Numbered from the stretch's first letter, positions 9,440 to 18,302 are shown. The stretch is DNA of 47,046 nt from Lutibacter sp. (GCA_028696945.1 JAQVGD010000004.1:1-47046); one strand, 5' to 3'. Program-made: numbers and translations. Notes: generated from the letters alone by a model not told the origin.

Positions 9440-10234
9440 CTATTCTATTTTCAATTCTTCTGGTATTTCACAAATAGGTATTGGAATCATTTTGTGTTTG
9501 TTTGCGCGGTTTCTTTTCGTGTAAATATCAAACACTTCTTTTTGCCTATCAATAAAATCGGAATTTCTTTTACCCAATTCAACCTGTTTCATCGCCCATT
9601 CCAATTCAGGATAAGAGGCGCCAATTTGATCTTCATCAGTTTTGTCATTTCCCCATAAACCATCGGTAGGAGCAGCCATTATAATGGCATCATTAACTCC
9701 TAAATATTTTGCGATTTCAGAAACCTCAGATTTCATTAAATCTCCTATTGGACTTATGTCAACGCCGCCATCGCCGTATTTTGTAAAAAATCCCACGCCA
9801 AAATCTTCTATTTTATTTCCTGTTCCCGCCACCAAATAACCTCGAATTCCTGCAAAATAATACAAAGTGGTCATTCGTAAACGCGCACGGGTATTTGCCA
9901 ATGATAAGTTTACGGCATCTAAATTTCCATAAGTTGGAATTGCAGATTTAAATTCTTCAAAAGTTGCCGTTAAATTTATTTCTTCGGAAGTGACGTTTTT
10001 AAAGCTATTTTTAAGCTGTTCAATATGTTTTTTTCCTCTTGAAATCTGACTTTTATCCTGATGGATTGGCATTTCCACACACAAAACAGGAAAGCCAGTC
10101 CTGGCGCACAATGTTGAAGTTACCGCAGAGTCTATGCCACCAGAAATACCAATCACAAAACCATTTACTTTCGATTTTTCGGCATATTCTTTTAACCAAT
10201 TTACAATGTATTCAATAACTTTTTTGACGTTCAT
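9440..10234 (-). CDS. nadE: NAD+ synthase, ammonia-dependent type
   Basis: Amidates deamido-NAD to NAD with ATP and ammonia, the last step of NAD synthesis. The 264 residues contain only the synthetase domain; the N-terminal glutaminase domain of longer NadE proteins is absent. The PP-loop SGGIDS is at residues 31-36. Other conserved blocks are NTRARLRMTTLYY, AGTGNKIEDFGVGFFTKYGDGGVDISPIGDL and APTDGLWG. A C-terminal KRNRANKHKM segment is typical. It is divergent from gldB with a 58-bp gap and convergent with the stress-protein gene. Confidence 0.95.
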   Translation of the reverse strand: MNVKKVIEYIVNWLKEYAEKSKVNGFVIGISGGIDSAVTSTLCARTGFPVLCVEMPIHQDKSQISRGKKHIEQLKNSFKNVTSEEINLTATFEEFKSAIPTYGNLDAVNLSLANTRARLRMTTLYYFAGIRGYLVAGTGNKIEDFGVGFFTKYGDGGVDISPIGDLMKSEVSEIAKYLGVNDAIIMAAPTDGLWGNDKTDEDQIGASYPELEWAMKQVELGKRNSDFIDRQKEVFDIYTKRNRANKHKMIPIPICEIPEELKIE

Positions 10235-10257
10235 AATTAATTTATTTAGTAAATTTG
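10224..10257 (+). promoter_or_regulatory. Probable promoter of gldB-gldC
   Basis: TAAATTTG at 10250-10257 matches TAnnTTTG. TTG at 10224-10226, inside the start of nadE on the other strand, lies 23 bp upstream, a little longer than ideal. A start near 10264 would leave a leader of about 30 nt. Confidence 0.4.
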
Positions 10258-10292
10258 ATTTTTTAAGCTAAGAAGTGTAAATATAGAAATTA

Positions 10293-11249
10293 ATGAACAG
10301 ACTTTTAATTGTTGCAATTGTTTTATTATTTTCAGTTTCCTGTAAAAAAGAAATTGCAAAAAAAGTTGATGTGTCAAATATTGAGGTTGTTGTTTCTGTA
10401 GATAGGTTTGAACAAAAATTTTATGAATCGGATGAAACAACCCTTCCGTCCCTTAAAAAGGAATTTCCTTATCTGTTTCCCATACAAAACGACAGTATTT
10501 GGCTTAATAAAATAAAAGATAAAGAAGAAAGGGAATTGTATAAAAAGTCACAAGCTGTTTTTGGAGATTTTGAAAATGAAAAAGCACAAATAGAGGACTT
10601 GTTTAAGCATGTAAAATATGAGCATCCAAATTTTAATCCTCCAAAAATAATTACTTTAATCACAGACCTGGATTACCAAAACAAGATTGTTTATGCGGAC
10701 AGTTTGCTGTTTGTTTCCTTGGATATGTATTTGGGAAAAAACAGTGAAGTGTATCAGGATTTTCCTGTTTATTTATCACAAAACTTCGACAAATCACAAT
10801 TGATTGTTGATATGGCCAGTGCCATAAGTGACCGTTATTTTACGGCAGATAAAAGTCGGAAGTTTTTGGATATGGTGATTGGTGCCGGTAAAAAAATGTA
10901 TATGATTGACCGCTATTTGCCTTCGATTTCCGATGCCAGAAAAATAGGGTATAATGAAACCGAGTATGAATGGGCAATGACCAACGAAGCTCAAATATGG
11001 AAATATTTTATTGAAAAAAAATTGTTGTACAGTACCGATTCAGGATTGTATGATCGTTTTATAGCGAACGCCCCATTTTCAAAATTTTATATCGATATTG
11101 ATAAAGAATCTCCGGGTAAAATTGGAATTTGGATGGGCTGGCAAATTGTAAGAGCATACATGAATAACAATAATGTAACTTTACAGCAACTTTTACAAAC
11201 TGATGCTGAAGAAATATTTAAAAAATCAAAATATAAACCCAAAAAGTAA
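10293..11249 (+). CDS. gldB: Gliding motility lipoprotein GldB
   Basis: Lipoprotein required in Flavobacterium johnsoniae for gliding motility. The 318 residues start with a lipoprotein signal ending FSVSC, with the lipidated cysteine at residue 17, followed by KKEIAKK. The body matches GldB in features such as VDRFEQKFYE near residue 37, FPVYLSQNF near 148 and the C-terminal GIWMGWQIVRAYM near 275. The stop overlaps the gldC start by one base (TAATG), indicating translational coupling. The gldB-gldC pairing is characteristic of gliding Bacteroidota; other gld genes are not in the window, so motility itself cannot be concluded. Confidence 0.93.
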   Translation: MNRLLIVAIVLLFSVSCKKEIAKKVDVSNIEVVVSVDRFEQKFYESDETTLPSLKKEFPYLFPIQNDSIWLNKIKDKEERELYKKSQAVFGDFENEKAQIEDLFKHVKYEHPNFNPPKIITLITDLDYQNKIVYADSLLFVSLDMYLGKNSEVYQDFPVYLSQNFDKSQLIVDMASAISDRYFTADKSRKFLDMVIGAGKKMYMIDRYLPSISDARKIGYNETEYEWAMTNEAQIWKYFIEKKLLYSTDSGLYDRFIANAPFSKFYIDIDKESPGKIGIWMGWQIVRAYMNNNNVTLQQLLQTDAEEIFKKSKYKPKK

Positions 11250-11587
11250 TGGCAGTAACACAAAAATCAAAAATTGAATTTATTGTTGGATTAGACGAAA
11301 ATAAAGTTCCTGAAACAATAAACTGGACCGCCGATGACGGCAAAATTAAAGATGAGAAAGCAAAAGCATTGATGATATCTGTTTGGAATCCTGAGAAAAA
11401 GGAAACACTTAGAATGGATTTGTGGACAAAAGATATGCCGATTGATGAAATGAAACAATTTTTTCATGAAACATTGGTTTCTATGTCAACTTCATTTTAC
11501 CGTGCAACAAATGATCAAAAAATGAGCGCTACAATGCTTGATTTTTGCGATTATTTTGCTGAAAAATTAGACTTGCAGAAAAAGTAA
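11249..11587 (+). CDS. gldC: Gliding motility protein GldC
   Basis: Protein of 112 residues with no signal peptide, encoded directly after gldB with a one-base overlap. It matches GldC in length and in its body, including SKIEFIVGLDENKVPE, IKDEKAKALMISVW and a C-terminal DFCDYFAEKLDL. Genetic work in F. johnsoniae links GldC to GldB function and efficient gliding; its biochemical activity is not known. A palindromic element follows 11 nt after the stop. Confidence 0.93.
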   Translation: MAVTQKSKIEFIVGLDENKVPETINWTADDGKIKDEKAKALMISVWNPEKKETLRMDLWTKDMPIDEMKQFFHETLVSMSTSFYRATNDQKMSATMLDFCDYFAEKLDLQKK

Positions 11588-11598
11588 TTGTGTTGTAG

Positions 11599-11645
11599 GG
11601 ACAGGTCGCGACCTGTCCGTTCTAAAAGCGCGACCTGTCCGTTCT
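11599..11645. repeat. REP-like palindrome with a second half-copy, between gldC and folK
   Basis: GGACAGGTCG (11599-11608) and CGACCTGTCC (11609-11618) form a perfect 20-bp palindrome. The 17-bp string CGCGACCTGTCCGTTCT occurs at 11607-11623 and again at 11629-11645. Either right arm can pair with the left arm. It lies between convergent genes and could end transcription on both strands. Confidence 0.75.
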
Positions 11646-11714
11646 GAAATTTGAAGTGTTGAATATTTGTTGAATCGTTTGGTTCTTGAAACTTGAAACA
11701 ACCACAACCAACAA

Positions 11715-12839
11715 CTATTGCCTTTTTATTAGCGCAATAATTTCTTTGTATTCTTCTGGATTGTTTAAAAAATCTTTTTTAGAAACATCAATAATGAGCG
11801 TTTTCAAATTTTCTTCGGTTTTAATAAAACTTGAATAACCTTGATGAATTTTATCTAAATATTCTGGAGCGATATTTTGTTCATAATCTCGACCTCTTTT
11901 CTTAATATTTTGAATTAATTGCTGGGTATCCTGATAAAGATAAATATATAAATCGGGTTTTGAAATTTCTTTGTACATAATGTCGAACATCTTTCTGTAC
12001 AAATAAAATTCATCTTTTTGCAAAGTAATTTGCGCAAAAATTAGCGACTTAAAAATGTAATAATCCGAAACGATAAAGTTTTTAAACAAATCGAACTGCG
12101 CCAAATCATCCGAAAGCTGCTGATAACGGTCGGCCAAAAAGCTCATTTCCAATGGAAAAGCATAGCGATCGTTGTCCTCATAAAATTTTGGCAAAAACGG
12201 ATTGTCGGCAAAGCGTTCCAATATAATTTTCGCATTAAAATCTTCGGCAATCATTGTGGCAAGTGTCGTTTTACCAGATCCTATATTTCCTTCAATAGCA
12301 ATATAATTAAATTTTTCAGAGAGCGAAATTGGGCGTTTAAGCGTTAAATTGGTCTTTTCAATTTGGCTGTTGTCGGTACAATTTTCCATACAAGTTTGTA
12401 TGCGCTGTTTTGTGATAGGATGAATTAAATTGGGGGCGATTTCTGCCAAGGGAATCATCACAAACTTTCTGTTTAGCATGTCTTTATGCGGCACCATCAA
12501 CTCTTTTGAAATAATAATCTCCGTATCAAAAAGCAGCACATCAATATCAATAATTCGTGCTTTGTAACCAGTTTCAGAAGTTTTTTTTCTACCTAATAAA
12601 AGCTCAATTTCCTGAATTGATTTTAAAAGATTTTCTGGGTTTAAGGCTGTAGAAATTTGAATGCAGATATTTAGGAAATCATCACTTTTAAAACCCCAAG
12701 ATTCTGTTTTGTAAACCGAGGATGTTTTTACTACAGCACCTATTTTTTCAGCAATCAAATCTATAGCCTGCTGTAAATTTTCAAGCTTATTTCCCTGGTT
12801 GCTTCCCAACGATAAATATGTAGGTCTTAGAATTTGCAT
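11715..12839 (-). CDS. folK: Fusion: 6-hydroxymethyl-dihydropterin pyrophosphokinase + deoxynucleoside kinase
   Basis: Two enzymes in 374 residues. Residues 1 to about 160 are HPPK (FolK), with YLSLGSNQGNKLENL, YKTESWGF, ARIIDIDVLLFD and VPHKDMLNRKFVMIPLAEIAP; it pyrophosphorylates the pterin in folate synthesis. Residues from about 170 form a P-loop deoxynucleoside kinase with IEGNIGSGKTTLA, a DRYQQL segment and a KRGRDYEQNI lid; it would phosphorylate imported deoxynucleosides. From memory the fusion is usual in Flavobacteriia. The gene lies near dfrA, thyA and nupC, which fits a joint folate and DNA-precursor role. A separate deoxynucleoside kinase is at 39.4 kb; which nucleosides each takes cannot be read from sequence. 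Confidence 0.93.
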   Translation of the reverse strand: MQILRPTYLSLGSNQGNKLENLQQAIDLIAEKIGAVVKTSSVYKTESWGFKSDDFLNICIQISTALNPENLLKSIQEIELLLGRKKTSETGYKARIIDIDVLLFDTEIIISKELMVPHKDMLNRKFVMIPLAEIAPNLIHPITKQRIQTCMENCTDNSQIEKTNLTLKRPISLSEKFNYIAIEGNIGSGKTTLATMIAEDFNAKIILERFADNPFLPKFYEDNDRYAFPLEMSFLADRYQQLSDDLAQFDLFKNFIVSDYYIFKSLIFAQITLQKDEFYLYRKMFDIMYKEISKPDLYIYLYQDTQQLIQNIKKRGRDYEQNIAPEYLDKIHQGYSSFIKTEENLKTLIIDVSKKDFLNNPEEYKEIIALIKRQ

Positions 12840-12879
12840 AAAGTGAGTGCAAAGAAAAGAAAAGTATCAGATAAATACG

Positions 12880-12887
12880 TATCTTTG
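12880..12887 (+). promoter_or_regulatory. Probable -7 element of sppA
   Basis: TATCTTTG followed by CAC matches TAnnTTTG, about 57 bp before the sppA start. A -33 TTG at the proper distance is not evident. Confidence 0.5.
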
Positions 12888-12944
12888 CACGTCAATTTAT
12901 AAACATTTACAAACTTTTTTTCAGATTTTAAACTCAAGGTTAAC

Positions 12945-14699
12945 ATGAAATTTTTAGGAAATTTATTAGCATCAATTCTTGGAACTCTAATTGCATTGGG
13001 CATTTTGTTCATGATGTTTGTTGTGATAGCAATGGCATTTGGTGAATCTGAAAAAGTTGTGGTAAAAGACAATTCGGTTCTGGTAATTAAATTAGATGCT
13101 TTGGTAAAGGATTATGCACCAAAAGGCACTGATTTTCTTGATGAATTTTTTGCTTTTGCTGATGAAAAAATGGGTTTGAATGAAATTATCAACGCCATTG
13201 AAAATGCAAAAAATGATGTGAATATTGCTGGAATAAGCATCAATACACTTAATGTAAATGCGGGGATTTCACAAACTAAGGCCATCAGAAATAAACTGGA
13301 AGAATTTAAGGAGTCAGGTAAATTTATTATGGCTTATGGAGATGTTTACAATCAGAAATCATACTATTTAAGTTCTGTGGCTGATTCTATTTTTATGAAT
13401 CCTTTAGGAGGAATTGAATTTAAGGGCTTGTCTTCCGAAGTTTTATTTTTTAAAGATTTACAGGATAAAACTGGTGTGAAAATGGAAGTGATTAGACACG
13501 GTAAATATAAAAGTGCTGTTGAGCCATTTCTATACAATAAAATGAGCGATGAGAATAGAGAGCAAATCACTTCATTCTTACAGTCTATTTGGGGTGAATT
13601 GTTGATAGATGTCTCAAAAAGCAGAAATAAAACAATTGAAGAACTCAACATTATTGCTGATAATTTATGGGCGCGAAATGCTACTTTGGCTGTGGAAAAC
13701 AAACTTGTTGATGCGGCTGTTTATTTGGATGAATATGAAACCAAATTAAAAAGAGCCTCAGGTATTTCAACTGATGGTGAATTGCCTGAAATTACCCTTT
13801 CAGATTATATTTCTTTAGGAAAAGGTCGTGTTATTTCAAGTGCCACTAATAAAATCGCCGTAATTTATGCGCAAGGAGAAATAATATATGGGAAAGGAAA
13901 TAAGGATTTAATTGGACAGGAATTAATTATAGAATCCCTTCGTAAAGCGAGAAAAGATAAAAATGTAAAGGCAATTGTATTGCGAATAAATTCGCCTGGA
14001 GGAAGTGCCTTGGCTTCAGAATTAATTTGGAGAGAACTGGAAGTGACCAAAAAAGAACTTCCGTTAGTTGTTTCAATGGGTGATGTTGCTGCGTCTGGAG
14101 GCTATTATATTGCATGTAATGCAGATAAAATTTTCGCCGAATCTACAACTATTTCTGGCTCTATAGGTGTTTTTGGAGCAATCCCTAACATGAGTAAATT
14201 GGCTGATAATATTGGAATTAATGCAGAACAGGTGAGCACTAATAAAAGTCCGAGTTATAGCATTTTTGAACCGATTACTGATGAGTTTAGAACTGTTACT
14301 ACGGAAGGAGTTGAAGATATTTATACTGCGTTTTTAGAAAGGGTTTCTGCAGGAAGAAATATGAGTGTTGAAGCAGTTGATAGTATTGCTCAAGGTCGTG
14401 TTTGGGCTGGTGTGGATGCTTTGCAAAATGGATTGGTTGATGAACTCGGGAATTTGAATGATGCGATAAGTTATGCTGCAGAATTGGCAGTAGTTACGGA
14501 TTATAAAGTGCGTAATTACCCAGATTATAAATTGAATTTTGGTGAGAAATTTAGCGGTCTTCCCTTTATGAAATCAAAAGAAAAAGCGATGATTGAAGCA
14601 TTGGGCTTGGAAAATTATAAAACCTACCAAATCCTAAAACATTTTTCAGAAATAAAAGGAATGCAGGCAAGAATGCCTTTTGTCCTGGACATTAAATAA
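12945..14699 (+). CDS. sppA: Signal peptide peptidase SppA, 67-kDa type
   Basis: Membrane-anchored serine protease that degrades cleaved signal peptides. The 584 residues begin with a hydrophobic segment (about 8-32), then carry two SppA repeats typical of the long form. The catalytic lysine is K189 in YKSAVEPF, aligning with K209 of E. coli SppA, and the nucleophile is S384 in VAASGGYYIAC, aligning with S409. Both are intact. It is convergent with dfrA and the two coding ends overlap by 8 bp (14692-14699), leaving no room for a separate terminator. Confidence 0.95.
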   Translation: MKFLGNLLASILGTLIALGILFMMFVVIAMAFGESEKVVVKDNSVLVIKLDALVKDYAPKGTDFLDEFFAFADEKMGLNEIINAIENAKNDVNIAGISINTLNVNAGISQTKAIRNKLEEFKESGKFIMAYGDVYNQKSYYLSSVADSIFMNPLGGIEFKGLSSEVLFFKDLQDKTGVKMEVIRHGKYKSAVEPFLYNKMSDENREQITSFLQSIWGELLIDVSKSRNKTIEELNIIADNLWARNATLAVENKLVDAAVYLDEYETKLKRASGISTDGELPEITLSDYISLGKGRVISSATNKIAVIYAQGEIIYGKGNKDLIGQELIIESLRKARKDKNVKAIVLRINSPGGSALASELIWRELEVTKKELPLVVSMGDVAASGGYYIACNADKIFAESTTISGSIGVFGAIPNMSKLADNIGINAEQVSTNKSPSYSIFEPITDEFRTVTTEGVEDIYTAFLERVSAGRNMSVEAVDSIAQGRVWAGVDALQNGLVDELGNLNDAISYAAELAVVTDYKVRNYPDYKLNFGEKFSGLPFMKSKEKAMIEALGLENYKTYQILKHFSEIKGMQARMPFVLDIK

Positions 14700-15192
14700 G
14701 GTTTATTTCAATCCGCTCGAAGGTTACAAAGCTATAATCATACTTATTTTTATCGTCGGCCTTAAAATTTTCCCTTGATGTTTCTTTCCAGATTTTTCTA
14801 TCTATTTCAGGAAAAAAAACATCAGCTTCAAATTTATGGTAAACAAAAGTCAGGTCGAGTCTGTCTGTAAATGGAATTGCTTGTTTGTAAATTTCTGCAC
14901 CGCCTAAAATAAACGGATTTTCATCTTCTTTTGCTGCAACTTTAAGTGCTTCTGTTAAAGAATTTACCACAATACAACTTTCAGCTTTATAATTTTTATC
15001 GCGGGTAATAATGATATTGGTTCGGTTAGGAAGTGGTTTGCCCAACGATTCAAAAGTTTTTCGTCCCATAATAACTACGTGATTTAAAGTTGTTTTTTTG
15101 AAACGTTTTAAATCGGCTGGTAAATGCCAAATCAATTGATTGTTTTTTCCTAAGGCATTATTCTCAGCAATAGCGGCTATTATTGTTACCAT
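14692..15192 (-). CDS. dfrA: Dihydrofolate reductase
   Basis: Reduces dihydrofolate to tetrahydrofolate with NADPH, regenerating the cofactor oxidised by ThyA. The 166 residues start MVTIIAAIAENNALGKNNQLIWHLPADL, with the usual WHLPADLKRFK active-site region, VIMGRKTFESLGKPLPNR and GGAEIYKQAI. The start overlaps the preceding 2TM gene by 7 bp, so it is the last gene of a tight unit whose upstream neighbour beyond a 135-bp gap is thyA. This is the chromosomal housekeeping form by context. folA is an equally valid symbol. Confidence 0.95.
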   Translation of the reverse strand: MVTIIAAIAENNALGKNNQLIWHLPADLKRFKKTTLNHVVIMGRKTFESLGKPLPNRTNIIITRDKNYKAESCIVVNSLTEALKVAAKEDENPFILGGAEIYKQAIPFTDRLDLTFVYHKFEADVFFPEIDRKIWKETSRENFKADDKNKYDYSFVTFERIEINLI

Positions 15193-15611
15193 TCTTCTGT
15201 GGCATTGTCTAAATCACTCTCCTTTTTATCTTTTTCAAAATTATAGAGTTCTTGTGCTTTCTCAGCCTTTTTGGTATATTCATCAGCCATTTCTTTTTTT
15301 AATTTTGTAATTTTTATTTCTTGCTCCGTTACCAATTTTTCCGTTTGTGCACGTTCCCAATCTTTACCCATAAAACGATGGGTAACAAACACATTTATAA
15401 AATGTAACATAAAAAAGAAAAACCATAAAAGGATGGCCCAAACAAACCAATTTTCAACAACATTTTCACCAACTTTTAAAAATTTGTTAAGCAGTATTAA
15501 AAAAACGGCACCAACTAAAAACGCAATAAAATGATAGTACAGTTTCTTTTTTTGTTTTGCACGTGCTCGCGCATTTTCGTACAATTCATGTTGTTCTTTT
15601 ATGGTGTCCAT
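15186..15611 (-). CDS. 2TM-domain membrane protein of unknown function
   Basis: The 141-residue protein has an N-terminal basic helix, two closely spaced membrane segments (about 26-46 and 58-80), the short HRFMGKDWER block characteristic of the 2TM domain family, and a long charged coiled-coil-like tail (about 85-135). The 2TM domain occurs in Bacteroidota, sometimes attached to LytTR or histidine kinase modules; here it stands alone. It overlaps dfrA by 7 bp and follows the 70-residue gene by 2 bp, so the three are almost certainly co-transcribed. No function can be assigned. Confidence 0.8.
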   Translation of the reverse strand: MDTIKEQHELYENARARAKQKKKLYYHFIAFLVGAVFLILLNKFLKVGENVVENWFVWAILLWFFFFMLHFINVFVTHRFMGKDWERAQTEKLVTEQEIKITKLKKEMADEYTKKAEKAQELYNFEKDKKESDLDNATEEW

Positions 15612-15613
15612 AA

Positions 15614-15826
15614 TTACATGTTTTTAACCCATTCTTTTATATAGGCAGTAAAATCTTCCGTTTCATTTTCGTTTCCTTGTAGCAGCTTTTCATTGGCCAA
15701 TTCCAAAAATTTTGAAATGTTTTTATCGGAAGTGTTAAAAAGACTTTCGAGGGATTTTAATAATTCTAAATCATTAATTTCAATAATTCTTTTAAGTAGC
15801 GCGATTTTTAGTTTAGGTGCTTCCAT
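15614..15826 (-). CDS. Small helical protein of unknown function (antitoxin-like?)
   Basis: A 70-residue charged, leucine-rich protein, entirely soluble. The N-terminal half (LKIALLKRIIEINDLELLKSLESLF) resembles the helical segment of small Bacteroidota antitoxin-like proteins, but no RelE-type toxin follows; the next gene is a 2TM membrane protein 2 bp downstream. The tight spacing supports it as a real gene expressed with the 2TM gene and dfrA. Function unknown, and the antitoxin resemblance is weak and from memory. Confidence 0.6.
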   Translation of the reverse strand: MEAPKLKIALLKRIIEINDLELLKSLESLFNTSDKNISKFLELANEKLLQGNENETEDFTAYIKEWVKNM

Positions 15827-15961
15827 TTTTCTTTTTCTTTATGAATGCTAAATATATTAAAAGTTTTACAAACGGACTATTAAAGAATTATTAAATTTTA
15901 ATAATTCCTATAGACGATTTGTTGACAAATTAATTTTTTAGGCTAAAATTTATATTGAATG

Positions 15962-16786
15962 TTAAATAGCAACGTCTCCTTTGATATGCGGATGCGGATT
16001 GTAATTTACCAAAGTAAAATCTTCAAACTTAAAATTGAAAATGTTTTTTACCAATGGATTAATTTCCATTTTTGGCAATTCTCTTGGCGTTCTTGATAAT
16101 TGCAATTTAATTTGTTCAATATGATTGCTATAAATATGCGCATCACCAAAAGTATGGATAAAATCCCCAGGTTTTAAATCGCAAACTTGCGCAACCATCA
16201 TGGTAAATAAGGTGTATGAAGCAATATTGAAAGGCACGCCTAAAAATATGTCGGCGCTGCGTTGGTATAGCTGGCAGGATAATTTGCCGTCAGCCACATA
16301 AAATTGAAAAAAGGCATGGCACGGAGGCAATGCTGCTTTTCCATTGGCAACATTTTCAGCAAAAGATAAAGAAGTATCAGGTAAAACACTCGGATTCCAA
16401 GCGGAAACTAGCATTCTCCGACTGTCGGGATTTGTTTTTATGGTATTAATCAATTCCGTAATTTGATCAATGCCTTCGCTGTTCCAATTCCGCCATTGAT
16501 GTCCGTAAACTGGGCCCAAATCGCCATTTTCATTTGCCCAGGCATCCCATATTTTTACACCGTGTTCCTTTAAATATTGAATATTGGTTTCACCTTTTAA
16601 AAACCACAACAATTCATAAATAATGGATTTTAAATGCAGTTTTTTTGTGGTCAACATAGGAAATCCTTTACCTAAATCAAACCGCATTTGATAGCCAAAT
16701 ACACTTTTTGTTCCAGTGCCTGTTCGATCCTCTTTTGACGTTCCTTTATCTTGAACGTATTTAATTAAGTCTAGATATTGTTTCAT
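15962..16786 (-). CDS. thyA: Thymidylate synthase
   Basis: Methylates dUMP to dTMP using methylene-tetrahydrofolate and releasing dihydrofolate. The 274 residues are typical of ThyA. The catalytic cysteine is C156 in [10 protein letters not shown]. Other conserved blocks are [19 protein letters not shown], the dUMP-binding [17 protein letters not shown], and [10 protein letters not shown]. It lies between nupC and the small-protein-2TM-dfrA unit on the same strand, with gaps of 110 and 135 bp, so it may have its own promoter. Pairing with dfrA restores the folate used in the reaction. Confidence 0.97.
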   Translation of the reverse strand: MKQYLDLIKYVQDKGTSKEDRTGTGTKSVFGYQMRFDLGKGFPMLTTKKLHLKSIIYELLWFLKGETNIQYLKEHGVKIWDAWANENGDLGPVYGHQWRNWNSEGIDQITELINTIKTNPDSRRMLVSAWNPSVLPDTSLSFAENVANGKAALPPCHAFFQFYVADGKLSCQLYQRSADIFLGVPFNIASYTLFTMMVAQVCDLKPGDFIHTFGDAHIYSNHIEQIKLQLSRTPRELPKMEINPLVKNIFNFKFEDFTLVNYNPHPHIKGDVAI

Positions 16787-16867
16787 AACATTGTTTATGT
16801 GTTTAGGCGTTTATTTGTTCAGTTATAAACTATACAACATTCTATTTATTAATTTAAGAAATTAATC

Positions 16868-16894
16868 AAAAATTCCCCCTTCGGCGGCTGGGGG
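16868..16894 (-). terminator. Intrinsic terminator after nupC
   Basis: On the minus strand CCCCC (16894-16890) pairs with GGGGG (16879-16875), followed by AATTTTTG. It begins 3 nt after the nupC stop codon and separates nupC from thyA. Confidence 0.65.
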
Positions 16895-16896
16895 CC

Positions 16897-18291
16897 TTAC
16901 CCAATAATCATTCCGGCAATTGTTGCAGATAACAAAGATGCGATTGATCCGCCAATTACTGCTTTTAGGCCAAATTCCGACAATGTTTTTCTTTGTCCAG
17001 GTGCCAAAGAGCCAATTCCGCCAATTTGAATACCGATTGAAGCAAAGTTAGCAAAACCGCACAACATATAAGTGGCCATGATAACAGATTTGCTGTAGGT
17101 AAAATGCGTTATGTTGGCCATGTTTTTTAACTCAGCCAATTGAATATATCCCACAAACTCACTTGCAGCTAATTTTACGCCCAACAATTGTCCCATCAAC
17201 ATCATATCTTCTCTTGCAACACCAATCAACCACATTAATGGCGCAAAAATAGTTCCCAGAATAGATTCCAAAGAAAATTGTTGGTATGGGGTGTATTCCA
17301 TTATCAGCCCATTTAATTGGGTAACAGAGCCAATCCATCCTAGAATACCGTTCAGCATGGCAATTAAAGCTACAAAAACCAACAACATTGCAGCAACATT
17401 GGCGGCTAATTTTAATCCTTCTGTGGTTCCGTTTGCAATAGCATCTAAAATATTTGATCCTATTTTTTCTTGGGAAACTTTTACATCGGTATTAATTTCT
17501 TCAGTTTGCGGATATAACATTTTTGAGATTACAATAGCTCCTGGGGCTGCCATTACAGAGGCTGCCAGTAAATGTTTAGCGAATTGCAAGCGTAAAACGG
17601 GATCATTTCCACCTAAAAATCCGATATAAGCGGCCAAAACACCACCAGCAACAGTGGCCATTCCGCCAATCATTACCAATAATATTTCTGAGCGGTTCAT
17701 TCTTTCCAGATAAGCTTTTATCATTAAAGGTGCTTCTGTTTGACCTAAAAAAATGTTCCCAGCCACCGATAAACTTTCAGCACCTGAAATTTTCAATAAT
17801 TTTGTTAACACCAACGCCATTCCTTTTACAATAATTTGGATAATTCCCAGATAAAATAAGAGTGAAGTTAATGCTGAAAAGAATATAATAGTAGGCAAAA
17901 TTTGAAATACAAATATAAATCCGTAGGAATTAATATTCATTAATCCACCAAATAAAAACTCACTTCCTGCAGCGGTAAAGTCTAAAATATTTGTAAAAAT
18001 TCCACCGACAAATTCGAATATTCGCTGAACAAAAGTGACTTTTAAAACACCTATACCAATAAGCAATTGAGCGGTTATACCTGCGCCTACTGTTTTCCAG
18101 TTAATGGCTTTTCGGTTACTGCTTAACAAATAGGCAATAAGAAGCAAAGACACCATTCCAAGTATCCCGCGCCATAAAGAGGCTGTTGTGAATCCTTGGT
18201 TATCAATAATTGTATCTTGGATGGTTTCTTGTGCGTTTGCTGTAAAAATACTGAAGAGAAATAGGGTAGCCAAGCTTATTTTTTTTACCAT
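16897..18291 (-). CDS. nupC: Concentrative nucleoside transporter (NupC/CNT family)
   Basis: Inner-membrane, cation-coupled nucleoside importer. The 464 residues contain many membrane segments and CNT signatures such as AGNIFLGQTEAPLMIKAYL near residue 177, GGMATVAGGVLAAYIGF near 208 and the C-terminal ANFASIGIQIGGIGSLAPGQR near 417. Unusually, the protein begins with what reads as a cleavable signal peptide, about residues 1-20 ending FTANAQ, before the first CNT segment. The start is 11 bp after the bifunctional-nuclease gene. Imported nucleosides would feed the deoxynucleoside kinases encoded nearby. Confidence 0.93.
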   Translation of the reverse strand: MVKKISLATLFLFSIFTANAQETIQDTIIDNQGFTTASLWRGILGMVSLLLIAYLLSSNRKAINWKTVGAGITAQLLIGIGVLKVTFVQRIFEFVGGIFTNILDFTAAGSEFLFGGLMNINSYGFIFVFQILPTIIFFSALTSLLFYLGIIQIIVKGMALVLTKLLKISGAESLSVAGNIFLGQTEAPLMIKAYLERMNRSEILLVMIGGMATVAGGVLAAYIGFLGGNDPVLRLQFAKHLLAASVMAAPGAIVISKMLYPQTEEINTDVKVSQEKIGSNILDAIANGTTEGLKLAANVAAMLLVFVALIAMLNGILGWIGSVTQLNGLIMEYTPYQQFSLESILGTIFAPLMWLIGVAREDMMLMGQLLGVKLAASEFVGYIQLAELKNMANITHFTYSKSVIMATYMLCGFANFASIGIQIGGIGSLAPGQRKTLSEFGLKAVIGGSIASLLSATIAGMIIG

Positions 18292-18302
18292 AAAGTTTGT
18301 TG

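Noticed and set aside
15614-15826. Antitoxin of a toxin-antitoxin pair
   Set aside because: No toxin-like gene is adjacent; the downstream gene is a 2TM membrane protein followed by dfrA. Resemblance is limited to a short helical segment.
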